NCBI GenBank assembly: GCA_002438505.1
Contig: DJPI01000067.1
Location: 1 to 19,010 of the forward strand
Length of the DNA stretch: 19,010 bases
From: Ruminococcaceae bacterium UBA6416
Lineage (GTDB): Bacteria > Bacillota > Clostridia > Oscillospirales > Acutalibacteraceae
Direction of reading: 5' to 3'
Shown in pieces: positions 1 to 5,271 of the stretch. Each line of letters starts with the position of its first letter. Positions within the stretch are counted from its first letter, which is position 1. Position numbers and translations under genes: made by a program. Under the pieces are notes generated by a model that ran no database searches, was not told the DNA's origin, and saw nothing but the letters and a program-made list of their open reading frames with translations.

Positions 1-1618
1 TCTTTTTCTTTGCCGGAATACCCATTTTTTCAAAAAGGGCTTCGCCAAGCTGTTTCGGCGAATTAAGGTTGAACTCAAAGCCAACGGCTGAAAAAATCTT
101 TTCGCTGATTTCATCAATTCGTTTTTGAAGCTCGTTTCCGTAGCGTGCAATTTCGTCTTTGTCAACAAGAAAACCCGTGTTTTCCATTGAGGCAAGCACC
201 TTTGCAAGCGGCTGTTCAATCTCGTAAAGAAGCTGTTCCTGGTCGTTTTCTTTAATTTCCGCCGCACATTTTTCGCTGACGGCTTTTATTACTGCGGCGC
301 TTTGGGCAAACTTTTTTGCGCTTTCCGGGCAGTCGATATCGGGAATGTTCACGCCGAGGGTATCCGCAAGGCGAAGCGGATCATAGCTGTTTGCGGACGG
401 GTTAAGAATGTATCCGGCGAGGGTCGTGTCCATCGAAAGGTTTTTAAGCTTTGTTCCGATACTTTCCGCAAAGCGGAAAAGGTCCTTGCTGTCGCAGGTG
501 ATTTTTTTCCACTCACCCTCAAAAAAGCTTTTTGAAAACGAGTCAAAGTCAAAGCAGTTAGACTGAACAAAACGAATTTCGCTGCCGATACAAAAGTAAA
601 ACGCAGCCGGTTTTCTTCCCTCAAATTCCGTAACGAAATAAGCTTCGCCTGCATTTTTTAATTCGCCCAAAAGTCCGCAAAGGTCGCGTTCCTCTTTGAA
701 AACAAACGTCTCTTTTTTCGTCTCCTCTTCGGGTACGATTGAAATTTCGTCGCGCGTTAGACCGAGCTTTTCAATCATTGAAAACATTTCGAGCGAAACA
801 AGCATTGTGATGGCTTCCTTTGCGTTGGGCGCTTTTTTTTCATAGAGTGTCATGTCGGTTTCAATCGGAGCATTGGTGCGGATTGTTCCGAGTTTTTTTG
901 AAAGATACGCACTCTCTTTTCCGGCCTCAAGCTTGTTTCTGACGCCGCTTTTGATGTCAAGCGTTTCAAGGCTTGAATATATATTGTCAATCGTTTTGAA
1001 GCGGGTGATGAGCTCTCCGGCCGTTTTTTGGCCGATTCCGGCAACGCCCGGAATGTTGTCCGAGGAATCGCCCATGAGAGCCTTGATTTCAATCATGCCC
1101 TGCGGCTCAACGCCGTATTCCTCCATGAGCTTTTCTTTGTCATAGACAACCGTCTGCGGCTTTCCCATTTTTGTTGAAGCAAGCATAACAACCGTGTTGT
1201 CTGAAATGAGCTGGAGAGAATCTCTGTCTCCCGTTGCAAGAAAGCAGCGGTCGTCTCCTTTGACGCAGGCGCTGAGAGTTCCGAGAATATCATCGGCCTC
1301 AAAGCCTTCCTTTTCAATTATAGTATAGCCGAGGGCAAAAAGCAGCTTTTTGAGTATCGGCATCTGGCTTGCAAGCTCCGGAGGCATTCCCTTGCGTCCG
1401 GCTTTGTAGCCGTCATACATTTTGTGGCGGAATGTCGGCGCTTTGAGGTCAAATGCAATGGCAACGTGGTCGGGCTTGCACTCCTCCTCAAGCTTCAGAA
1501 GAACATTTAAAAAGCCATAGATGGCGTTGGTGAACTGGCCGCCCTTTGTTGAAAGGAGCTTTATTGCGTAAAACGCGCGGTTAACAATGCTGTTTCCGTC
1601 AACAACAAGAAGTCTCAT
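1..1618 (-). CDS. polA: DNA polymerase I, N-terminal part (3' end outside window)
   Basis: Replication and repair polymerase that removes RNA primers and fills gaps. The reading frame is open from the ATG at 1618 to the left edge, giving 539 codons. Residues 1-290 are the 5'-3' exonuclease: metal-binding carboxylates appear in EADDILGTL (107-115), GDRDSLQL (130-137) and MGDSSDNIPGV (182-192), followed by the helix-hairpin-helix GIGQKTA. A 3'-5' exonuclease-like domain follows, but at the expected DxE site I read only FVTEFEG, so proofreading is probably lost, as in many Firmicutes Pol I enzymes. The fragment ends in the start of the polymerase domain (ENTGFLVD, LNSPKQLGEALF). GGAGGT lies 6-7 bases before the start. 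The gene is divergent from the dus gene. The identity is secure; the catalytic polymerase palm is not in the window. Confidence 0.96.
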   Translation of the reverse strand, partial: MRLLVVDGNSIVNRAFYAIKLLSTKGGQFTNAIYGFLNVLLKLEEECKPDHVAIAFDLKAPTFRHKMYDGYKAGRKGMPPELASQMPILKKLLFALGYTIIEKEGFEADDILGTLSACVKGDDRCFLATGDRDSLQLISDNTVVMLASTKMGKPQTVVYDKEKLMEEYGVEPQGMIEIKALMGDSSDNIPGVAGIGQKTAGELITRFKTIDNIYSSLETLDIKSGVRNKLEAGKESAYLSKKLGTIRTNAPIETDMTLYEKKAPNAKEAITMLVSLEMFSMIEKLGLTRDEISIVPEEETKKETFVFKEERDLCGLLGELKNAGEAYFVTEFEGRKPAAFYFCIGSEIRFVQSNCFDFDSFSKSFFEGEWKKITCDSKDLFRFAESIGTKLKNLSMDTTLAGYILNPSANSYDPLRLADTLGVNIPDIDCPESAKKFAQSAAVIKAVSEKCAAEIKENDQEQLLYEIEQPLAKVLASMENTGFLVDKDEIARYGNELQKRIDEISEKIFSAVGFEFNLNSPKQLGEALFEKMGIPAKKK

Positions 1619-1650
1619 ATGATACCTCCGAAATTTTATCTGTATTTATA

Positions 1651-1659
1651 AGTATATCA
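1651..1659 (-). promoter_or_regulatory. Extended -10 element for polA
   Basis: On the minus strand TGA-TATACT (extended -10 form TGnTATAAT) lies about 33 bases before the polA ATG, leaving a short leader that contains the GGAGGT site. No good -35 box is seen, as is usual for extended -10 promoters. The divergent dus side of this 126-base gap holds an AT-rich stretch with the dyad TGTGTT (1695-1700) / AACACA (1711-1716), where I could not settle on a -35/-10 pair. Confidence 0.4.
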
Positions 1660-1744
1660 CAAAATGCCCCAAAAGGGTGGATTTTTTGAGAATTTGTGTT
1701 AAAATGTTAAAACACATAAATTTCAAAAGCGAAAGGAATATATA

Positions 1745-2713
1745 ATGAGAATCGGCAACATTGAAATTGACGGCCGGACGGCCGGTCTTGCGCCGATGGC
1801 CGGCGTTGCGGATATGGCGTTCCGCGAGCTTTGCCGTGAATACGGCGCAACCTATGTCGTCAGCGAAATGGTCAGCTCTAAGGGTCTTACCATGTCTGAC
1901 AGGAAAAGCCGGAAGCTGCTTGTTTTGTCTGAAAAAGAGCGTCCGGCGGCGGCGCAGATTTTCGGCTGTGACCCGGAGATTATGGCGCAGTCCGCAAGGG
2001 AGTGCCTTGCGTTTTCTCCGGACGTTATTGACATAAACATGGGCTGTCCCGCGCCGAAAATTGCCGGCAACGGAGGCGGAAGCGCACTTTTGAAAAACCC
2101 CGTTCTTGCCGAAAAAATCATCAAAGCCGTTGCCGCGGCGGTTGACGTTCCTGTCACGGTGAAAATCCGGCTCGGCTGGGACAATGATCATATCAATGCG
2201 GTTGAAATGGCGCAAAGGGCGGAAAACGCCGGAGCAAAGGCTGTTACAGTCCATGGCCGGACAAAGGCTCAAATGTATGCTCCGCCGGTGGACACAAAAA
2301 CGATTGCCCTTGTGAAAAAGAGCGTTTCAATTCCCGTTATTGCGAACGGTGATGTTACGGACGGACTTTCCGCGGCCAAAATGCTTGAGGAAACAAACTG
2401 CGATTATATTCTTATCGGCAGGGGAGCGCTCGGAAGGCCATGGGTGTTCAGCCAGGTCAGCGCATACTTGAAGCACGAGGTCGTTTTGCCGGAGCCTCCG
2501 GTCAGCGAGCAGATGCGCGTGATGGTGAAGCACATTCGCCGAATTTGTGAATATAAGGGCGAAAGAACCGGAATCCGCGAGGCACGCAAGCACGCCGCAT
2601 GGTATATCAGAGACATCCGCGGCGCGGCCGGATACCGCCGTCAGGTCGGCGCACTTTCAAGCCTTGAAGAGCTTGAGGAGCTTGCGTTCAAAATTGCGGC
2701 CGAAAACGGCTGA
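1745..2713 (+). CDS. dusB: tRNA-dihydrouridine synthase (DusB-like)
   Basis: FMN-dependent enzyme that reduces specific uridines of tRNA to dihydrouridine. The 322-residue protein starts LAPMAGVADMAFR, the typical N-terminal beta strand of the TIM barrel. The catalytic cysteine is Cys101 in INMGCPAPKIAGNGGG. Expected FMN and substrate contacts are visible: the Lys of VKIRLGWD (about 140), His170 in TVHGRT, ANGDV (200-204) and the phosphate loop GRGALGRPW (225-233). A helical C-terminal domain follows. Length and motif order fit the DusB subgroup, which in Firmicutes is usually the only or main Dus. The ATG at 1745 is preceded by AAAGGA at about 8 bases. No terminator is visible between this gene and the promoter of the next. 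The exact paralogue (DusB rather than another Dus) is inferred from overall resemblance. Confidence 0.93.
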   Translation: MRIGNIEIDGRTAGLAPMAGVADMAFRELCREYGATYVVSEMVSSKGLTMSDRKSRKLLVLSEKERPAAAQIFGCDPEIMAQSARECLAFSPDVIDINMGCPAPKIAGNGGGSALLKNPVLAEKIIKAVAAAVDVPVTVKIRLGWDNDHINAVEMAQRAENAGAKAVTVHGRTKAQMYAPPVDTKTIALVKKSVSIPVIANGDVTDGLSAAKMLEETNCDYILIGRGALGRPWVFSQVSAYLKHEVVLPEPPVSEQMRVMVKHIRRICEYKGERTGIREARKHAAWYIRDIRGAAGYRRQVGALSSLEELEELAFKIAAENG

Positions 2714-2812
2714 TTGGGGAATTTTAACCAAACCGACACAAAGCTTTCAAGTGTTTTTTAAACAACTTATGAATAAAGTTAATAAAAATTCAATAAAAAT
2801 TTCAAAAACCCC

Positions 2813-2841
2813 TTGAAATTTGTCAATGGCAGTGATATAAT
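2813..2841 (+). promoter_or_regulatory. Consensus sigma-A promoter for the secreted protein
   Basis: TTGAAA (2813-2818), a 17-base spacer, and a perfect TATAAT (2836-2841). Transcription would start near 2848, giving a leader of about 35 bases that contains AAGGAGG (2868-2874) 8 bases before the ATG. Both elements are near ideal, so strong expression is likely. Confidence 0.82.
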
Positions 2842-2882
2842 CAAGCCAAGATAATAAACATAATAATAAGGAGGAAATCCCC

Positions 2883-3524
2883 ATGAAAAAAGTATTATCT
2901 GTATTTTTGGCAGTTCTCATGCTCTTCGGAGCACTTTCAGTCGGTTCTTTTGCTGAGGACGGAACAACCACCACTGCGCCGACAACTAACCCGAAGCCTT
3001 ATCATGCATGGTGGGAAAAGGACGGCGGTCCCTGCACTGCAGAACAGGTAGTTATTGCGTTCAACCTCAACGGCGGAAGCCTTAAGAATGAAACTCAGGT
3101 TTATAACGAAGAAACCGGTAAGTTTGAGTGGAAAAAGGGCAAGGATATCACCGGAACTTATTACATGGTTCCTGAAAACCGTGACGTTATGAAGGGCGGA
3201 ATGAGCGTTATTCTTCCTCTTGTTACCGCTCCGGACGGAAAGCAGTTCAACGGTTGGGAAGTTGAGGTTTGCGTTGTTCCCGGTTACAGTCGTAACACCT
3301 ATGCCGCAAACGCCGAATTCAACATTCCCGAAGGCGCAAAAGGAACTCTCATTCAGATGAAGGCTTCATACAGTGCAGCTGATTTTGAAGAGCCCACCCT
3401 CACCAAGGTTGTCGGAATCCTTATGAAGGTTTTCGGAACCATCATCGGCCTCATCGCTTATGAAGGCGACACCATGAAGGGTATCGCATTCATGGAGAAG
3501 GTTTTCGGCGGTCTCTTTGATTAA
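2883..3524 (+). CDS. Secreted protein with InlB B-repeat / Flg_new-like segment
   Basis: A 213-residue exported protein of unknown function. The signal peptide is clear: MKK, a hydrophobic core (4-20), and a likely cleavage after Ala24 (SFA|ED). The mature protein begins with a Thr/Pro-rich linker (27-38). Residues about 52-125 read like one extended Listeria-Bacteroides (InlB B, Flg_new) repeat: IAFNLNGGSLKNET at the front and PDGKQFNGWEVEV at the end. The last 40 residues are hydrophobic or amphipathic with paired Lys residues (KVVGILMKVFG, GIAFMEKVFGG) and could be a membrane-associating helix pair; there is no LPXTG motif. Transcribed alone from a consensus promoter with an ideal ribosome binding site and closed by a terminator, so probably abundant. 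A surface adhesin-like or cell-envelope role is inference only. Confidence 0.85.
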   Translation: MKKVLSVFLAVLMLFGALSVGSFAEDGTTTTAPTTNPKPYHAWWEKDGGPCTAEQVVIAFNLNGGSLKNETQVYNEETGKFEWKKGKDITGTYYMVPENRDVMKGGMSVILPLVTAPDGKQFNGWEVEVCVVPGYSRNTYAANAEFNIPEGAKGTLIQMKASYSAADFEEPTLTKVVGILMKVFGTIIGLIAYEGDTMKGIAFMEKVFGGLFD

Positions 3525-3540
3525 TTAAAAAGCTCATTTT

Positions 3541-3572
3541 CAGCGCTGCCAAAAGGCGGCGCTGATTTTTTT
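3541..3572 (+). terminator. Intrinsic terminator after the secreted protein gene
   Basis: Ten-base-pair stem CAGCGCTGCC / GGCGGCGCTG with one G-T pair and an AAAA loop, followed by a run of eight T (3565-3572 region). It starts 16 bases after the stop codon. Confidence 0.88.
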
Positions 3573-3601
3573 TGCGTCCGTTTCGGCGCAATATCAGGTG
3601 C

Positions 3602-3638
3602 AGAAAAAGGTACCGCCCACAGAGGCTGCAGGCGGCAC
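3602..3638 (-). terminator. Intrinsic terminator (minus strand) for the receiver-domain gene
   Basis: Read on the minus strand, GTGCCGCC (3638-3631) pairs with GGCGGTAC (3617-3610), with an inner CAG-CCT-CTG hairpin, followed by CTTTTTC. It lies about 140 bases past the stop of the minus-strand gene and faces the plus-strand terminator at 3541-3572, so the two convergent units are separated. Confidence 0.6.
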
Positions 3639-3776
3639 TTCCCGAATCTTTTGGACAGGCTTTTCGTCAGACCTCATAATACACAGCAAAACCTAAGATT
3701 TCAGCGTTAAAAAACGCATTATGAAATGTGACGGAAAACATATACCTAAAGCCGGTGTCAGTCAAATTCCGTTTTT

Positions 3777-4190
3777 TCAGACATTTAAGCTCCGCTTTCT
3801 GAAGCAGAAAGCCACCGTTACTTCTTTGGTGATCAAAACTCCTTTTCCGACAACGGACTCCAGTGTGACAGGTTTCAGAAGATATGCATCGGCTCCGTTT
3901 TTAAGAAGCTTGGCTTCAAAGCGCCTGTTCTTGAGAGCTGCCTTGACAAAAAATTTTGCGCCGCATTTTTTAAGCTTTCCGCCAAGCGATATGAGCACAT
4001 CAAGGGCATCGCGGTTTTTCATGAAGGCGTCCACGATAATAATGTCCGGAGCGCTTTTTTCAATAATGCTTTCAAGCATTATTCCGTCTGATTCAACTAA
4101 TTTGACTTCAAAGCCGTTCACTTCAAGGTCTCTTATGAGATTTTCAAGGGAAAGGCTTCCGTCATTGGTGATGATGGCTTGTTTCTTCAT
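3777..4190 (-). CDS. Orphan response-regulator receiver (REC) domain protein, degenerate
   Basis: A stand-alone 137-residue CheY-like domain with no output domain. The fold is recognisable from the phosphoacceptor region IIIVDAFMKNRDALD (Asp54) and the beta-5 signature GADAYLLKPVTLESV (Lys106). Key positions are altered: the acidic pair after beta-1 is reduced to ITND (Asn9, Asp10), and the switch Thr/Ser position reads FFVKAAL, so Ala replaces it. The arrangement resembles the receiver part of Spo0A more than that of a typical OmpR-type regulator, but this is a loose impression. GGAGG lies 7 bases before the ATG at 4190. No histidine kinase is nearby. It may signal through protein contacts or be a pseudo-receiver that works without phosphorylation. 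It is divergent from the iron-uptake locus. Confidence 0.75.
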   Translation of the reverse strand: MKKQAIITNDGSLSLENLIRDLEVNGFEVKLVESDGIMLESIIEKSAPDIIIVDAFMKNRDALDVLISLGGKLKKCGAKFFVKAALKNRRFEAKLLKNGADAYLLKPVTLESVVGKGVLITKEVTVAFCFRKRSLNV

Positions 4191-4288
4191 GCTTTCCTCC
4201 TCTCCGGCCGTTTCTCCGTTCTGAACGCATCAGCCCGTTATTGCTGTTTTGGCACGTTGTCATTATATGACCGAGAAAATGAAAATCA

Positions 4289-4305
4289 TGTCGTTTCGTG
4301 TCGAA
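4289..4305 (+). promoter_or_regulatory. Tandem Spo0A-box-like sites upstream of the REC gene
   Basis: TGTCGTT (4289-4295), three bases, then a perfect 0A box TGTCGAA (4299-4305), so the repeats are 10 bases apart, one helical turn. They lie just upstream of the minus-strand TATAAT at 4262-4267, at the -35 position or above it. Spo0A is known to bind tandem 0A boxes of about this spacing. The first copy matches only TGTCG, and Spo0A is not in the window, so the call is tentative. Confidence 0.35.
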
Positions 4306-4419
4306 TTTAAGAAAATAGATAAATTCCGATTTATTTATTTGATTCAGGCATTGCTGTGACATTTGAGAAACAAAATGGCTGAGCTTTTGCTGAAACATAT
4401 GCAGAATCACTAAAATAAA

Positions 4420-4447
4420 ACCATACCAATGCAGTATGATTTGTCAA
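4420..4447 (-). promoter_or_regulatory. Candidate promoter for the REC gene
   Basis: On the minus strand TTGACA (4447-4442), a 16-base spacer, and TATGGT (4425-4420). The -35 is perfect and the -10 is moderate. A second -10, TATAAT at 4267-4262, lies closer to the gene but lacks a good -35 and might need an activator. Confidence 0.35.
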
Positions 4448-4492
4448 GACTTATAAAAATAAAATATTGCAAAAAAAAGCGCAGACTTTTTC

Positions 4493-4521
4493 TTGACAAA
4501 TTGAAGGCCGGGGAGTATCAT
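4493..4521 (+). promoter_or_regulatory. Promoter of the feo locus
   Basis: TTGACA (4493-4498), a 17-base spacer, and TATCAT (4516-4521). Predicted start near 4528, which falls at the left edge of the first palindromic operator (4529-4546), an arrangement suited to repression. Confidence 0.75.
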
Positions 4522-4528
4522 ATACTAA

Positions 4529-4546
4529 GGTTAGCGAGAGCTAACC
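4529..4546. promoter_or_regulatory. Operator-like palindrome, copy 1 (upstream of feoA1)
   Basis: Perfect 7+7 palindrome GGTTAGC-gaga-GCTAACC at the predicted transcription start. The half site GGTTAG matches that of DtxR/IdeR boxes (GGTTAG-S-CTAACC), but here the halves are spread by extra bases. Same geometry as copies 2-4. As RNA it would fold into a 7-bp hairpin with a GNRA-type loop, so a post-transcriptional role is not excluded. Confidence 0.7.
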
Positions 4547-4562
4547 ACTCTTTAGAAGTTAC

Positions 4563-4580
4563 GGTTAGTCAAAGCTAATC
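4563..4580. promoter_or_regulatory. Operator-like palindrome, copy 2 (feoA1 leader)
   Basis: GGTTAGT-caaa-GCTAATC, the same 7-N4-7 layout as copy 1 with two changed positions. Its centre is 34 bases after that of copy 1, about three helical turns, which would allow paired binding. Confidence 0.6.
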
Positions 4581-4630
4581 TTGGCAAGGTTCAAATTGCC
4601 GGAATGAATAAGAGAAAAGGGGGTATGAAA

Positions 4631-4843
4631 ATGATGCCGCTGTGTTATGCAGACGTCGGAGCGGATAACACGATTAAAAAGCTCGGCGGAAGTCCTCAGG
4701 TTAAAAAACACCTTGAAAACCTTGGATTTGTTGTTGGGGGCAATGTGAAGGTTATCACAACCCTTGGCGGAAACGTGATTGTGAATGTTAAGGAAACGCG
4801 CGTTGCAATCAGTGAGGAAATGGCGAGAAAAATTATGGTTTAA
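4631..4843 (+). CDS. feoA: FeoA-family protein, first copy
   Basis: Small cytosolic SH3-like protein that supports FeoB-dependent Fe2+ uptake. The 70 residues match the FeoA core well: IKKLGGSPQVKKHLENLGF, then VKVITTLGGNVIVNVKETRV and the C-terminal AISEEMARKIMV. I chose the ATG at 4631 because the GGGGG at 4619-4623 sits 7 bases before it. In-frame ATGs at 4604 and 4625 lie before or right against this site, and 4634 is slightly farther away. Two palindromic operators precede it. It is followed after 104 bases by a second feoA, a tandem arrangement known in Clostridia. The two FeoA proteins are not near-identical, so they are not a recent duplication. Confidence 0.9.
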   Translation: MMPLCYADVGADNTIKKLGGSPQVKKHLENLGFVVGGNVKVITTLGGNVIVNVKETRVAISEEMARKIMV

Positions 4844-4947
4844 GCAGCTTAATGCTTAACTTAAAGTTCAGTTTGGAAGCAACGGCTCAACCGCAAGGAA
4901 GGCCGCCATTGATAATAAGTTTTGATTGAATAAGGAGGACAAGGTTA

Positions 4948-5169
4948 ATGAAAACTCTCAGAGAAGTTAAAGTCGGTGAAACCGTCAAGGTCAAAAAGCT
5001 CCACGGTGAGGGTGCCGTTAAGCGCCGTATCATGGACATGGGAATCACAAAAGGCACTGAAGTTTTTGTCCGCAAGGTTGCGCCGCTCGGAGACCCGATT
5101 GAAGTCACCGTTCGCGGCTATGAGCTTTCGCTCAGAAAGGCCGACACCGAAATGATTGAAGTTGAATGA
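4948..5169 (+). CDS. feoA: FeoA-family protein, second copy
   Basis: A 73-residue SH3-like FeoA protein. Family marks are LREVKVGETVKVKKLHGEGAV, the conserved RRIMDMGITKGTEV block and the closing strands DPIEVTVRGYELSLRKADTEMIEV, which are closer to canonical FeoA (RRLMDMGI...G) than the first copy. GGAGG at 4934-4938 lies 9 bases before the ATG. It sits 102 bases before feoB, and that gap carries operator copy 3 and a possible internal promoter. Expected to act at the cytosolic face with FeoB. The division of labour between the two FeoA copies is unknown. Confidence 0.93.
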   Translation: MKTLREVKVGETVKVKKLHGEGAVKRRIMDMGITKGTEVFVRKVAPLGDPIEVTVRGYELSLRKADTEMIEVE

Positions 5170-5184
5170 TTTTTTTTCAGCTGC

Positions 5185-5202
5185 TGTTAGTGACAGCTAA
5201 TC
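5185..5202. promoter_or_regulatory. Operator-like palindrome, copy 3 (upstream of feoB)
   Basis: TGTTAGT-gaca-GCTAATC, with the same spacing as copies 1 and 2; the inner GTTAGT/GCTAAT halves are kept. It lies between feoA2 and feoB, just upstream of a candidate -35 (TTGTTG, 5205-5210). Confidence 0.55.
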
Positions 5203-5204
5203 GG

Positions 5205-5232
5205 TTGTTGTTAATTAAAAAGTTTTTAAAAT
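5205..5232 (+). promoter_or_regulatory. Candidate internal promoter for feoB
   Basis: TTGTTG (5205-5210), a 16-base spacer, and TAAAAT (5227-5232). It is followed by a small hairpin GCTTCG/CGAAGC (5235-5253) and then the feoB ribosome binding site. The match to consensus is moderate, but the adjacent operator copy 3 makes a regulated start here plausible. Confidence 0.35.
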
Positions 5233-5271
5233 AAGCTTCGCTTTCGCCGAAGCGGAAAGAGAGGAACAGTT

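Larger units (their letters stand above)
4191..4490. other. Intergenic region between the REC gene and the feo locus
   Basis: No convincing gene is seen on either strand. It is AT-rich and holds a minus-strand promoter candidate (4420-4447), a perfect TATAAT on the minus strand (4262-4267) inside the small dyad GTCAT-ATA-ATGAC, and the tandem TGTCG motif at 4289-4305. The feo promoter begins just after it at 4493. Confidence 0.6.

Noticed and set aside
1646..2272. 208-codon open frame on the minus strand opposite the dus gene
   Set aside because: Antisense shadow of a clear Dus protein, rich in Arg and His, no motif, no ribosome binding site.
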